A DNA stretch of 64,000 bases from Gemmatales bacterium (GTDB lineage: Bacteria > Planctomycetota > Planctomycetia > Gemmatales > HRBIN36). Below the pieces are notes generated by a model, which ran no database searches, was not told the origin of the DNA, and saw nothing but the letters and a program-made list of their open reading frames with translations. The DNA lies in the NCBI GenBank assembly GCA_025060195.1, contig JANXCQ010000017.1, positions 1-64,000 of the forward strand, written 5' to 3'. This document shows, piece by piece, positions 44,882-53,982 of the stretch. Numbering within the stretch: position 1 is the stretch's first letter; every line of letters starts with the position of its first letter. The translations under genes were made by a program, and so were the position numbers.

Positions 44882-44967
44882 TCGGCAACTCTCTTGTGCG
44901 CCCACTGCCACGTTAGCACTGCAGATTCTTCGCGCGAAATTCGGCGCGCATCCCTCGCATAACCAAG

Positions 44968-45039
44968 TGGGCGCTGCAGGGTTCGAACCTGCGACCCCTG
45001 CCTTGTAAGGGCAGTGCTCTCCCACTGAGCTAAGCGCCC
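44968..45039 (-). tRNA. tRNA-Val (UAC)
   Basis: A complete 72-nt cloverleaf is visible. The acceptor arms GGGCGCT and AGCGCCC pair fully, the D arm contains AGCTCAGTGGGAGAGC, and the T arm contains GGTTCGAACC. The anticodon stem CTGCC/GGCAG closes the loop CTTACAA, giving anticodon UAC at 45005-45007. The 3' CCA is not encoded and must be added afterwards. Confidence 0.96.
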
Positions 45040-45121
45040 TAGGGTTTGTCGCCGTTTTAGGGAAATTTGTCCATCCTCCCTCAGAGTCTCCCACGCCGTA
45101 TGGGTTTTTCCCATGCCCATT

Positions 45122-45149
45122 ATTATAAGTTTCCGGTAGCCGCTTTGAA
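45122..45149 (-). promoter_or_regulatory. Possible promoter for tRNA-Val
   Basis: On the minus strand, TTCAAA and TATAAT are 16 bp apart, about 80 bp upstream of the tRNA. The -10 box is perfect and the -35 box matches four of six. Confidence 0.35.
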
Positions 45150-45235
45150 CGCCAGCAATCTCCAAAACCCCAAAGACCTCCCAGAAAAAAGATAGTACTC
45201 ACGATTCGATTCGCCAGAATGGGCAAATAACGAAA

Positions 45236-47347
45236 CTATGGCGCGACAGAAGGGCCACCGAAAACGAGCCGGCCATCGCCCAGGACGAAGCGGATGATTA
45301 GTTCGCGGTCAAGTTCGCTCAGAGGCAACCACGTGCATGCCTGCCGAAGGACTTGCCATCGCTCCTCGCGTTTGGGATCGTCTTCGGGAACACGCTCTTG
45401 CAACTGTTGCAGCAGCCGTTCCAGATCGCGCTGCCAAAGAGCGGCATTGGTACTTTCCGTGTCGCGGAAAGCAGGCATCCAGGCTCGTTTAATCGGATTC
45501 CGTGACCATCGAACCATGCTCGGACCGTAATAGCTCATCTCGAACGGTGCATGGAGCAAACCGCGCAGCCAGTCGGCATCGCCGTAGCCCGTAAAATCAG
45601 GGCCCTTGGTGTCCCCTCCCCCTAGGCCGTTATAGGGATGGCAGCGGAGGCAGCGAGCTTCGAAAGCGCGGTAGCCGCGAGCGAATAAAGAAGGGTCTTT
45701 GTCGAAGGTTTCCCGCTCTGGTCCCTCGGACGGCACTGGACGACGCGGATGGCTCGCCAACCACTCGGCGATGAGGCGCAAGTCCTCTTCCAGTTTGGCT
45801 ACGGCCTGGGGCGTTACCCCCGCCATACGCTCCTTTTCATCGGCTCGAGCGGCGCGGTCATATTCGCGGCGAAGCCAGCTAGCCATCTGCGGTAGGACTT
45901 GAGACTCAATACTCTTCTCGTCCCGCATGTTTTGCAGGAGCCGGTAAATCCAATCTGGCTTGGCGAAGTTTTCTAAATCGGGAGCGACAGGATTGGAGGC
46001 GGGTATCGTCATGCCGAACGCATGGCAACTGGCGCAGTGGGTTCGATATAATTCCCGCCCTCGGGTTAGCGGGTCGCGGCGCAGTAACTCCGCAGCACCC
46101 TCAGCGGGAATGCCTTGAAAAGCAAGGATTATCGCGCGTTGTGCCAGTTGGCGTTGCTGATGAACTTCGGCGCGAAATTTTTCTGCCGTCTCGGTCGGCC
46201 CGTAATCTTTCCACCACGTTCGCGCTATCAGGAACGATACTGCGATCGCCAAGCTGATTATCAAGACCACGCTAAGGACATAGATTGGCTGACGCGCACG
46301 ACCGCGACCTGCCAAGGGAAGCAAAAACAACACCAGGAATACTATCACTGGGCCAAATACGGTCGCCCACGCCGCCCACGGGCCTTCCAAGCTTTGGCGT
46401 AGCTCAAACAGGAACCAATACGTCCACTTCGGTCGGGCGATGGGATAATCCCTGCTAGGATCAGCGGGAGCTTCTAACAGCGCGCCCACGCCCCAACGGC
46501 CGAGCCAGGCAAAACGTTGCCACCAGGTCATCTCACTTGCAGTCATCGCATCGGGTTGCGACGCGGAAGTTTCGCTCGTGATACCAAGCGGCACGGCATT
46601 GCGCGTGAAGCATAGGCCGAGCAAGATGGACAAAACTACCAAGCGCGCTAAGACCTTGTGACCACCAGCCAACGAGCTTGGGAGCGAGCTCACTGTAATT
46701 GTCGTCGCACGTTGAAGATAACGCCGCAGAGCCAAACGGTGCCCCAACAATAACAGCGCCGTTATAGCCGGCAGGATGAAAACGTGCAGGGTATAAAGCC
46801 GCGTGAGGGTCAGTTGCCCTGCCTCGTTGCCAGCTTGCACCCATTGGCGCACCGCGGACCCTAAGCCCGGGATGCCGCCCACGATGTTCAATTCCACATG
46901 GAGAGCCCAGTAACCTTTTTGATCCCAGGGCAGTGGATTACCAGTAACGTCGTTGGCAAATGCCACTGCCAGGAGCAGTAACGCCGTCCACCACACCACT
47001 TCGCCGGGTGGTAAATGCAGGCCCACGAACACCAGGAACAACAAATATGCCGCCAATAGCACCAGGAACACCTGGGCCGCGAAATGGTGTAAAGCTCGAA
47101 TGAGCCAGCCAAAGTGCATCTCGTACTGCAGGTAATAAACGCTGCCCCAAGCCGTGCTGACACCAGGACTATAAACCAGCATCAGCATTATGCCCGTTAC
47201 CACCAGGACGATGAGAACACAGCTCAAGGCGCTGGCCCAGACGAAACGCCACGGTTGGCCAAGGCGTGAAATGTCCAAGGTCAGGATGTGCATTAATTCG
47301 CGATAGCCCAGTCGGTCATGGAGCCAATCGCGCAGACGCTGCCACAC
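45236..47347 (-). CDS. Cytochrome b fused to diheme cytochrome c (bc/b6f-type complex), with altered heme ligand
   Basis: The 703-residue protein is a b6-type cytochrome b (about 1-210), a subunit-IV-like part (about 280-375), and two cytochrome c sites: CASCH (438-442) and CLRCH (566-570). Helix D keeps both heme ligands (His188 and His203, 15 apart). In helix B the first His is present (His87 or His88), but the residue 14 after His87, where the second ligand should be, is Tyr101 (codon TAT). The PEWY-type quinol-site motif reads PKWT (306-309). Conserved WDQKGYW is retained. It lies 51 bp after the Rieske gene, so the two form one complex. Heme content needs testing. Confidence 0.9.
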   Translation of the reverse strand: MWQRLRDWLHDRLGYRELMHILTLDISRLGQPWRFVWASALSCVLIVLVVTGIMLMLVYSPGVSTAWGSVYYLQYEMHFGWLIRALHHFAAQVFLVLLAAYLLFLVFVGLHLPPGEVVWWTALLLLAVAFANDVTGNPLPWDQKGYWALHVELNIVGGIPGLGSAVRQWVQAGNEAGQLTLTRLYTLHVFILPAITALLLLGHRLALRRYLQRATTITVSSLPSSLAGGHKVLARLVVLSILLGLCFTRNAVPLGITSETSASQPDAMTASEMTWWQRFAWLGRWGVGALLEAPADPSRDYPIARPKWTYWFLFELRQSLEGPWAAWATVFGPVIVFLVLFLLPLAGRGRARQPIYVLSVVLIISLAIAVSFLIARTWWKDYGPTETAEKFRAEVHQQRQLAQRAIILAFQGIPAEGAAELLRRDPLTRGRELYRTHCASCHAFGMTIPASNPVAPDLENFAKPDWIYRLLQNMRDEKSIESQVLPQMASWLRREYDRAARADEKERMAGVTPQAVAKLEEDLRLIAEWLASHPRRPVPSEGPERETFDKDPSLFARGYRAFEARCLRCHPYNGLGGGDTKGPDFTGYGDADWLRGLLHAPFEMSYYGPSMVRWSRNPIKRAWMPAFRDTESTNAALWQRDLERLLQQLQERVPEDDPKREERWQVLRQACTWLPLSELDRELIIRFVLGDGRLVFGGPSVAP

Positions 47348-47398
47348 GGTTGCTACCCCGGTTGCGCCTGGTCGTGTTAGTGAGGCTCGTCGTTCGAC

Positions 47399-48064
47399 TC
47401 AGGCTTTAGGTATCTTCTCTGGCACATCGGGCACAAAATCTAGATAACGCACCTCAACAAAATAATCCTGCTTCTCGGCGGAACTACTCGGGTCGGCCAC
47501 GAGGCGGATTTCCAGTCGGTCCATGGGTCGCGACGGCGGGCCCTCTAGAACTCGCCCCGATATATCGAAGGTGCCCGCATGACAAGGACAGCTAAATCGT
47601 TCGTTCTCAGCGTCATAGCCGACCGCACAACCTAAATGCGGACAGACGCTGGTGAAGGCAACGAGCGTCTCATCGGGCTGGTTCGGGTCGAGCGGCCGGT
47701 GTACGTCAAGCACCAGCCAGACGCGGCCTATTATTTCGTTGGGAAACAGTGTCCATCCATCGCGACGGACGTCCCGAATCACGGCTTCATAAACACGCTT
47801 GCCCGTTTTCGCCGATAATTTCCCCTGCAGGAGGATGTCGCTCAGTTTCGCGACACGACGAAATCCTTGCGGTCGAGTGGAGGGTCGTCCAGAACTCAGG
47901 AAATAGACTACGGTAGGCACCCCTAGCACTGCGGCAAGAACCGTTTCCAATCCGCGCAATAGCCAGCGCAGGAAACTTCGCCGATGCGGTAGCGAAGCCG
48001 ACGTCGGCGAACTCGCTGAGTTGGCAACCCCGGGGGATGAGCCGAGTACGTCACCTTCGGACAT
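47399..48064 (-). CDS. Rieske iron-sulfur protein
   Basis: The 221-residue protein has an N-terminal twin-arginine segment (RRSFLRWLL) followed by one membrane helix. The Rieske motifs are CPHLGC near 142-147 and CPCHAGTFD near 160-168, giving two Cys and two His for the [2Fe-2S] cluster. It takes one electron from quinol in a bc or b6f complex. It is directly upstream of the cytochrome b/c fusion, in the same operon. The second motif has Ala in place of the usual Gly/Ser context, a small change. Confidence 0.94.
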   Translation of the reverse strand: MSEGDVLGSSPGVANSASSPTSASLPHRRSFLRWLLRGLETVLAAVLGVPTVVYFLSSGRPSTRPQGFRRVAKLSDILLQGKLSAKTGKRVYEAVIRDVRRDGWTLFPNEIIGRVWLVLDVHRPLDPNQPDETLVAFTSVCPHLGCAVGYDAENERFSCPCHAGTFDISGRVLEGPPSRPMDRLEIRLVADPSSSAEKQDYFVEVRYLDFVPDVPEKIPKA

Positions 48065-48271
48065 ACCAATAGCTCACGATTAGCTACTCGCCGGAAATCA
48101 TGACGTCTGAGGCCATCATTCTCCGAGGATTAGGCACCTATCCACGTTCACAAAGATTTCCCTGCCTTCGGGAAATTATTCCAGGCGAAGTTGGTCAGGA
48201 ATTAGCAATGCAGGTGGGGGCGTTGCTTTCATGGGCCGGTGTAACCATAACACTGGTCTGGGGGGCTAAAG

Positions 48272-48730
48272 CTATTTGCTATATTCCTTGAGGTAGCCTT
48301 GGAACTGTTGCCGATGGCTTTCCTCTTCTTCCAAGATTTCGACCGCCAGGTTTTCGGTTACGTAGTCATTATGCTGGCGGGCCAACTCGATAAGTCGTTC
48401 ATAATGAGCGATGGCTTCCTCCTCGGCGGCGATGACACCTTTGATCACGGCAACGACATCCGTGGGATCGCTAGGCGGCTGGAGCATCTTCTGCTCGAAC
48501 TTTAGCGATAGACTGCCGTAGATGGCGCCGCCTAGTTGCTTGATACGGTTGCCTAGTCGCTGGGCGTGTCCCAGTTCCCCTTGAATGTCATTGAGCAAAG
48601 ACTGCTTGATATGGTCAGCACGAACGCCTTCCAAGTGCAGGGCGTTCCCCAGGTAATTCACCACGGTCTCGACTTCCATGCAATAAGCACGCTGTAAGGC
48701 GTCTAAGACCTCTTTACTGGGTTTACTCAT
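48272..48730 (-). CDS. Ferritin-like / bacterioferritin-like protein
   Basis: The 152-residue protein is a four-helix bundle with ferritin-like metal residues: EVETVVNYLGN near 18, ELGHAQRL near 52 (ExxH), EEEAIAHYERL near 103, and EEEESHRQQF near 133 (ExxH). This spacing fits a di-iron site. Related proteins store iron or detoxify oxidants. It lies 36 bp after the membrane repeat gene on the same strand. A 7-bp hairpin near 48156-48176 may mark its 3' end but lacks a T run. Confidence 0.85.
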   Translation of the reverse strand: MSKPSKEVLDALQRAYCMEVETVVNYLGNALHLEGVRADHIKQSLLNDIQGELGHAQRLGNRIKQLGGAIYGSLSLKFEQKMLQPPSDPTDVVAVIKGVIAAEEEAIAHYERLIELARQHNDYVTENLAVEILEEEESHRQQFQGYLKEYSK

Positions 48731-48766
48731 GCAAGCTCTCCTTCTCCGACTGAGTTAGCATCTATC

Positions 48767-50221
48767 TTAGGAACTCGGTGGCACCGAAGTAGAGGAAATT
48801 GGCTCCGAGGTGTTGGCGACGTGTCGTTTCCAGCGAGCGGCCACTGCGACGAGGAGCAAAATACCCACGCCCAAGCCGACGCCGATTAGCAGCAGAATTT
48901 CCCGACTCACGTGTCCTGGCCGCTGAACGGTGACCGAAGGGGTTCCCAAAATGCGCCGCGCTTCGATTTGCACGGCAGCATTCGAGCTATGGCGCAACTG
49001 TTCGAGGCGGCCCAGGAGGTCTGCTTGCTCGCGAACGAAGCCAGGGCGTTTGCGTTCGGCATCGTACAGTGTGCGTAACGTAGCTAGCTGCACCATAGCC
49101 ACCGCGGCCACATCGTAGCCCTGGGGCGAATCGTTGCGGTAGCGCTGTGCCAAGGCCGATTCGTCGAGCAATTCTTCGATGAGCCGCCACGGCGTCCGCG
49201 CACTATGCCGACGGAGCAGGGCCAACGCGGCGTTATATTGAATCTCCTGGATTGCCCGTGCGGCAGTCGCGCTTTCCAAAAGACGAGGCGGCTCTTGGCG
49301 ATGCAACAGTTCGACCAGCAATGGCTCCAGCTCCGGCTCGGGCCAATTCGCTAATGCCAGGCAGGCAAACTTTCGACACATCTCGTCGTCGGCAGTCGCG
49401 GCTAAGGTCAACGCTTCCTGCAGTTGCTCCACTAACCTCGGGGCTTTGGGAACAAATGAGGCCGTACCAGGCCGACGTGCTTGCCAGTATTCCAGTGCCA
49501 ATTGTGCCAATTCCCCCTTGCGTCCCTCCTGCGCTGACCATTGCTTCAAATCGCGCAATAAGCGCTCTCGTTCGTCCTCGGAAATCTGTTCAAGTTCCTC
49601 GATCCGTCCGCCCAGATTGGCCAAGGCAACTAAGCTGTTGCGGACGCGTAAACCGGCGACGTTCACTTGCCGACTAGTGGTGCCCTCGGTCGGTTCTTCG
49701 AGGAAGTCAATATGGCGCACATAGTCGCATATCATGCGGCACAATACAGGTGCACCGACGGGTACATGGAAATGTCCCAAAGCGGCGGGTAAAAACTCGG
49801 CCAAGTGTGGGGCTCGCGTCGGATTCGCTGCCGCTGTGGCTGGATTTTCCCGATTCAATTCGTCTTCTAACAACCCCGCGAGTTCGAGAGCAAAGGCCAC
49901 GTCCAAACGTAACGCCTGCTTCCGCGGCAGAATTTGGGCCAGGTCCTGGGCTGTGCGCCAGCGTACGGGGTCGTGGTGAGAGCGAAGCCCTCTAAGAAAG
50001 TCGTGCGGTTCGTAACTGCCTGGTGCCAACCAACCGAAGAAGAGCCACACCAAAACGACCAACACCGCGACTACCAGGCCAGGAATTAGAAATAGCTGGG
50101 CAATCAGTCGGGCGCTCGGCGGCTCCACGGGCGGTAAGGACTCCGCCGCCGGTGGGTCTTGGTTGTTTTGATCGGGTTGACCATCAGGCGCGGGTAAGTG
50201 ATCTGCGTTCGGTTCAGCCAT
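48767..50221 (-). CDS. Two-TM protein with HEAT-like helical repeats
   Basis: The 484-residue protein has a Pro-rich N-terminus, a membrane helix at about 42-66, and a long soluble helical region (about 70-420) with HEAT-like pairs such as DDEMCRKFACLALANWPEPELEPLLVELL and RNSLVALANLGG. A second membrane helix is at about 443-463, followed by a Ser/Thr tail. It is of the kind seen in planctomycetes. No enzyme motif is visible. It may be a scaffold at the membrane. It is upstream of the ferritin-like gene. Confidence 0.6.
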   Translation of the reverse strand: MAEPNADHLPAPDGQPDQNNQDPPAAESLPPVEPPSARLIAQLFLIPGLVVAVLVVLVWLFFGWLAPGSYEPHDFLRGLRSHHDPVRWRTAQDLAQILPRKQALRLDVAFALELAGLLEDELNRENPATAAANPTRAPHLAEFLPAALGHFHVPVGAPVLCRMICDYVRHIDFLEEPTEGTTSRQVNVAGLRVRNSLVALANLGGRIEELEQISEDERERLLRDLKQWSAQEGRKGELAQLALEYWQARRPGTASFVPKAPRLVEQLQEALTLAATADDEMCRKFACLALANWPEPELEPLLVELLHRQEPPRLLESATAARAIQEIQYNAALALLRRHSARTPWRLIEELLDESALAQRYRNDSPQGYDVAAVAMVQLATLRTLYDAERKRPGFVREQADLLGRLEQLRHSSNAAVQIEARRILGTPSVTVQRPGHVSREILLLIGVGLGVGILLLVAVAARWKRHVANTSEPISSTSVPPSS

Positions 50222-50361
50222 GGATGAGCCCGTGATATCGTAAGACTTTGTCGCGTAAAATGAACGCGGGTAAGACCAGTGAGATGGGCAGATTCACCCA
50301 CAATCTAGGCGCATACATACGCATGGCAAGCATTCTTAGGGCATTATAAGCGGGTTCCTGT

Positions 50362-51321
50362 ATGCCGTTGACCTTGGAAGAATACGCGGAATATTTGGAC
50401 AAGCGAGCCGACTTAAGTTGGCCGACTCCACCGGCAATCCAACCGCGTAAGGCGAAACCCTTTCTCACGAAGCTACCTGGGATTCGTGCTGTGCTCTGGG
50501 GTTGTTACGGGGTGCTAGTGGCAATTAGTGGCGGCGAATTAATCTGGCTTCCCGAAGATGAGTTCCTAACCGAGTTGGCTTTTGACAAACTAGTGCGCGA
50601 GTTTAAGCTGTGGCAAGCGATGACCAGGAAACCGGGTAATCCTGCCATGCAGTTGTGTGCGATATATCGTCAAGCTCTCGAAGAGCTCCAGTTCCAAGCG
50701 GGAGGCCGAGATCGCTACCCTGAAGTGCGAGCCGACAAGGTCTGGGAAAGCGTCTTCCGCAAGCTCAAGCCGAGCGAATTCAGCTTCGATCCGCTCTTTT
50801 ACGGCGATTTACCGGAGTTTTGCCTCAAGGTGGCCTACTTTTATCAGCGGAGTATTCAAGCGACGCAAGGCATGCCTCACGCCTGGTCGGCCATCGAGCA
50901 AGTGAGTGAATACGTGGACTTTCAAGGGATCTTGGCCGACGGTCAAGCCTTTAGCTGGCTTCACCTCAAACGGGGGCTCCAGGAACAAGGCCTGAGTGAA
51001 CCTTTGGAAGATTTCCTCCCGACCGCGTATCAAGTTTGGTCGTACCAGGTGGGCGCCAGGAAACCTTCGGAACGCCTATTTCGGGATATGGCGCAGCGCT
51101 TAGAGCATGCTGGGGTAGAACCGCACGAGGTGCTCTACGTCGGCTGTAATGTGGAGGCGGACGTCGCGCCCGCGCGCCGCCTAGGTTGGCGTACCGCATT
51201 GTTTGTGGGCGACAAAGCAGCAGTGCGGGCCAGGAACTCTCAGTTCAACGACCCAAAAAGCCGACCCGACCTGTTATGTACCGAGCTGACTCAAATTGTC
51301 GAATGTCTCGCATCCAGTTAG
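50362..51321 (+). CDS. HAD-fold protein lacking the catalytic Asp
   Basis: The 319-residue protein has HAD features in order: a motif I position reading VLWGCYGVLV (near 44-53), a helical cap, GARKPSERLF near 231 with the motif III Lys, and VGCNVEADVAPARRLGW near 257 as motif IV. The nucleophile Asp of motif I is replaced by Gly47, and the expected Thr is Val51. It may have lost hydrolase activity. It precedes fabZ-like and trmB on the same strand. Confidence 0.65.
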   Translation: MPLTLEEYAEYLDKRADLSWPTPPAIQPRKAKPFLTKLPGIRAVLWGCYGVLVAISGGELIWLPEDEFLTELAFDKLVREFKLWQAMTRKPGNPAMQLCAIYRQALEELQFQAGGRDRYPEVRADKVWESVFRKLKPSEFSFDPLFYGDLPEFCLKVAYFYQRSIQATQGMPHAWSAIEQVSEYVDFQGILADGQAFSWLHLKRGLQEQGLSEPLEDFLPTAYQVWSYQVGARKPSERLFRDMAQRLEHAGVEPHEVLYVGCNVEADVAPARRLGWRTALFVGDKAAVRARNSQFNDPKSRPDLLCTELTQIVECLASS

Positions 51322-51428
51322 TGCCTCGGCCTTGGCACCATGTCGCACCCTGGCTGACTTTTCCGTGCATTTTCGCTAGCTTAGCACACTGCTTGCCGAC
51401 ACTCCTTTGGCCTACAAGGTACCTACGC

Positions 51429-51923
51429 ATGCCTCGAGCCGCTCTCTTCGACATTACCCAATTGGACTTCAGCCGTCCCATCTTCCGCCTTGAAGAAATT
51501 CGGCAATATAACCCCCAGCGTTATGAAATGGAGCTGCTCACCGCGGTGGTGTATGCCGACCCCGAAAAGCGCCTGGCCGTAGGGTATTACGACGTGCCGC
51601 AGGAACCGTTCTGGCGTCGCGGTCACATGCCCGGATTTCCCCTGATGCCAGGCGTGCTGCTCTGTGAAGCAGCGGCGCAGCTGAGCAGTTTCTATGCTCG
51701 CTACTTGAATCTGGTCGGGGGCGATTTCCTGGCCTTCGGCGGGCTGGAAAACGTGCGCTTTCGGGCACCAGTGTTTCCCGGCGACCGTCTGGTGGTTGTC
51801 GCCCAGCTGTCGCGGATCCATCGGCTTCAGATTCAATCCCAGACGCAAGAATTCGTCAACGGGAAACTCGTCTTTGAAGGCACGGTCATCGGTGTGCCGT
51901 TCTTTCGGGAGCGCCAGCCATGA
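51429..51923 (+). CDS. FabZ-like 3-hydroxyacyl-ACP dehydratase
   Basis: The start is ATG 51429, as the upstream extension from 51186 overlaps the preceding gene and is not family-like. The 164-residue protein has the hot-dog dehydratase motif RRGHMPGFPLMPGVLLCEAAAQ near 63-84, with the catalytic His and Glu. It probably dehydrates 3-hydroxyacyl-ACP in fatty acid synthesis or a side pathway. It overlaps trmB by 4 bp (ATGA). Confidence 0.88.
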   Translation: MPRAALFDITQLDFSRPIFRLEEIRQYNPQRYEMELLTAVVYADPEKRLAVGYYDVPQEPFWRRGHMPGFPLMPGVLLCEAAAQLSSFYARYLNLVGGDFLAFGGLENVRFRAPVFPGDRLVVVAQLSRIHRLQIQSQTQEFVNGKLVFEGTVIGVPFFRERQP

Positions 51924-52585
51924 GCCGGACGCTAATCCCCCGAGATAAGCGCCTACCCCTTGAGCAATTAACCCCTTATCTGTTGCCCCTGAGCGATCCT
52001 CCGACCGCTTTTGACTTCGCTGCCATCTTCGGCAATACCAATCCCCTCGAGCTCGAAGTAGGCTTCGGCAAGGGCGGCTTTCTATTGCAATCTGCCCTGA
52101 GCTATCCCGAAGTCAATTACCTCGGCATCGAAATTGAAAAGGCTTATGTGTTGTACGCGGCAACACGACTGGCCAAGCGGAACTTGCGGAACGTGCGTCT
52201 GATTCACGGCGATGCCCGACGGGTGATCCCCGCCTACTTCCCGGAAGCATGCCTACGCACTGTGCACGTTTATTTTCCCGATCCTTGGTGGAAGCGTCGG
52301 CACAAAAAACGGCGGCTGTTTCAGGAAGATTTCGTGCGCCAATGTGAGCGTATCCTGCAACCAGGCGGAAAGCTTCTTATTGCCAGCGACGTGGAAGAAT
52401 ATTTCGGCGTAATGAACGAGTTGCTTTGCAATCAGACGCATTTACAAGCGACAGACGCACCCCTGCCGCCCAGCGATCCACGATGGCTTACCAATTTCGA
52501 ACGCAAAGCGCTCCAGGAAGGTCGGAAGGTGTTTCGTGCCGCCTACGTCAAGCCCCTGGCCCCAACTAACGCCTCAGTTGCATGA
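51920..52585 (+). CDS. trmB: tRNA (guanine-N7-)-methyltransferase
   Basis: The 221-residue protein has the SAM-binding motif LELEVGFGKGGF near 47-58, GIEIEKAY near 75, HGDARRVIP near 98, and the TrmB signature VYFPDPWWKRRHKKRR near 116-131. It methylates G46 of tRNA. Length is normal. It starts within the fabZ-like stop (ATGA) and precedes the regulator gene by 84 bp. Confidence 0.94.
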   Translation: MSRTLIPRDKRLPLEQLTPYLLPLSDPPTAFDFAAIFGNTNPLELEVGFGKGGFLLQSALSYPEVNYLGIEIEKAYVLYAATRLAKRNLRNVRLIHGDARRVIPAYFPEACLRTVHVYFPDPWWKRRHKKRRLFQEDFVRQCERILQPGGKLLIASDVEEYFGVMNELLCNQTHLQATDAPLPPSDPRWLTNFERKALQEGRKVFRAAYVKPLAPTNASVA

Positions 52586-52669
52586 GCTGGCACTACGTCC
52601 ATACCAAACGCCTGACGCTTGACTGCAAACACCACCACCGCCCCTAAGACACTCCGTGAGGGAATCACC

Positions 52670-53953
52670 GTGTCTGAGACCATTCTCATCGTCGAAGACG
52701 AGGATTCCGTTCGCCGCACGCTTTATGAGTGGTTGCGCGATGCCCATCTGGGCTGCGAACTCTTGCAGGCCTCCGACGCTGAGTCGGCCTTACGCATCGC
52801 CAACGAACGACCGATTGACCTGGCTCTTCTCGATTGGCATCTCGGCGCAGGTCTCAACGGTCTGCAATTGTTACAGGACCTCCAGGTTTTCTCTCCCGAC
52901 GTGGTTGCCATTCTCATCACAGCTTACGCACAACAAGCCACACCACTGGATGCCTTACGCATGGGCGTGCGGGATTACCTCGACAAAGACCGCGACCTGC
53001 GTCGCGAAATCTTGGTCGGCACGGTACGTCGCCAATTGGAGCAAATCCGCCCCGCCAAACGGCAACGCGAACACCTTCAGAGAGTCCAAGCATTCCGCCA
53101 AACCATCGAAACTATCTTGCCCATCGTGCAGACTTCCGCTGAGTTGGCTTCGCCCGTTCCCGTCTCCGAAACTCTCCGGGCCTTGCTGCAGTTGGCCCAG
53201 ACCATTTTTCACACCCGCCAGGGGGTCCTGATTATTCACTCACCTCATCGTGCTCCAGCTCAGACGGCCACTCAAGGGACCTCGGCGCACCTTCCTCATC
53301 AGGTTTCCGCAGAATCAATTGAGAGAGAAGTGCACGCGCCATGCACCGTCCTGGATTTGCAAGCCCAGCCCTTGGCAGGTCCCCAATCCTTTGCCGATAC
53401 GCTAGCTGCTGCCACTTTAGCTCTGAGAGAAGCTTGCACGATTGCGAATTTAGACGAGGCCGAGCAGCGATTTGGCGTGCGGCTGGAAGACTACGAGCGA
53501 GGCCATAGCAACCTGTTAGCCTTACCGTTAACGCTGGAAAATGACCAAGCCGCGGTGTTGGAGCTGTTCGACACCCCCTGGGCCGTAAAGCCGCTCGAGG
53601 AGCATCAGCGCTCGCTCTTGCGCTACTTTCAACAGCTGGCGAGCGCCGTGTTGACAGAAGTCTTCGCCACCCGGCAACTGCATACGGCGCTACTGAGCGC
53701 GCTCCAGGCCGCTCTGCAGGCCAGCCACGAAACGCCCGGGCCGGAAATGCTTAACAAGCCGGAATGGAAAATGTTGTTGACCCAGACCGACCTACTCCCT
53801 CGCGAACCTGAAGAAGTATTACAACTGGCGGCACAACTGCATGCCTTGCATCGCAAATACGGACCGGCCGCCCTACGGTTTTGTCAACGAATACTTGAAC
53901 AACTGGAACATTTTTTGCGCGAACTTTTGGGACCTGGCACCTCTGCGGTCTAA
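52670..53953 (+). CDS. Response-regulator receiver with GAF-like domain
   Basis: The start is GTG 52670, with GAGGGA about 7 nt upstream; a TTG at 52619 would add a poor leader. The 427-residue protein begins with a receiver domain: acidic pair EDED (9-12), phospho-acceptor Asp55 in LLDWHLG, Thr in ILITAY, Lys in DYLDKD. All key residues are present, so it should be phosphorylated. After a coiled coil (about 125-150) comes a GAF-like region (about 170-345) with LLALPLTLENDQAAVLELFDTP and PLEEHQRSLLRYFQQLASAV. No DNA-binding or enzymatic output domain is seen. The cytoplasmic subtilase gene follows after 29 bp. Confidence 0.8.
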   Translation: MSETILIVEDEDSVRRTLYEWLRDAHLGCELLQASDAESALRIANERPIDLALLDWHLGAGLNGLQLLQDLQVFSPDVVAILITAYAQQATPLDALRMGVRDYLDKDRDLRREILVGTVRRQLEQIRPAKRQREHLQRVQAFRQTIETILPIVQTSAELASPVPVSETLRALLQLAQTIFHTRQGVLIIHSPHRAPAQTATQGTSAHLPHQVSAESIEREVHAPCTVLDLQAQPLAGPQSFADTLAAATLALREACTIANLDEAEQRFGVRLEDYERGHSNLLALPLTLENDQAAVLELFDTPWAVKPLEEHQRSLLRYFQQLASAVLTEVFATRQLHTALLSALQAALQASHETPGPEMLNKPEWKMLLTQTDLLPREPEEVLQLAAQLHALHRKYGPAALRFCQRILEQLEHFLRELLGPGTSAV

Positions 53954-53982
53954 GGCTCGCTGCCACCGGGTTCGCGAACATT

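Noticed and set aside
48147..48155. TTCACAAAG as a second Rex site near the Rieske gene
   Set aside because: Only one half-site is present; the partner position does not match.
48156..48176. Hairpin as terminator of the ferritin-like gene
   Set aside because: The 7-bp stem lacks a T run on the minus strand.
51186..51428. N-terminal extension of the FabZ-like protein
   Set aside because: It overlaps the HAD gene and has no dehydratase-like sequence; ATG 51429 gives a normal length.
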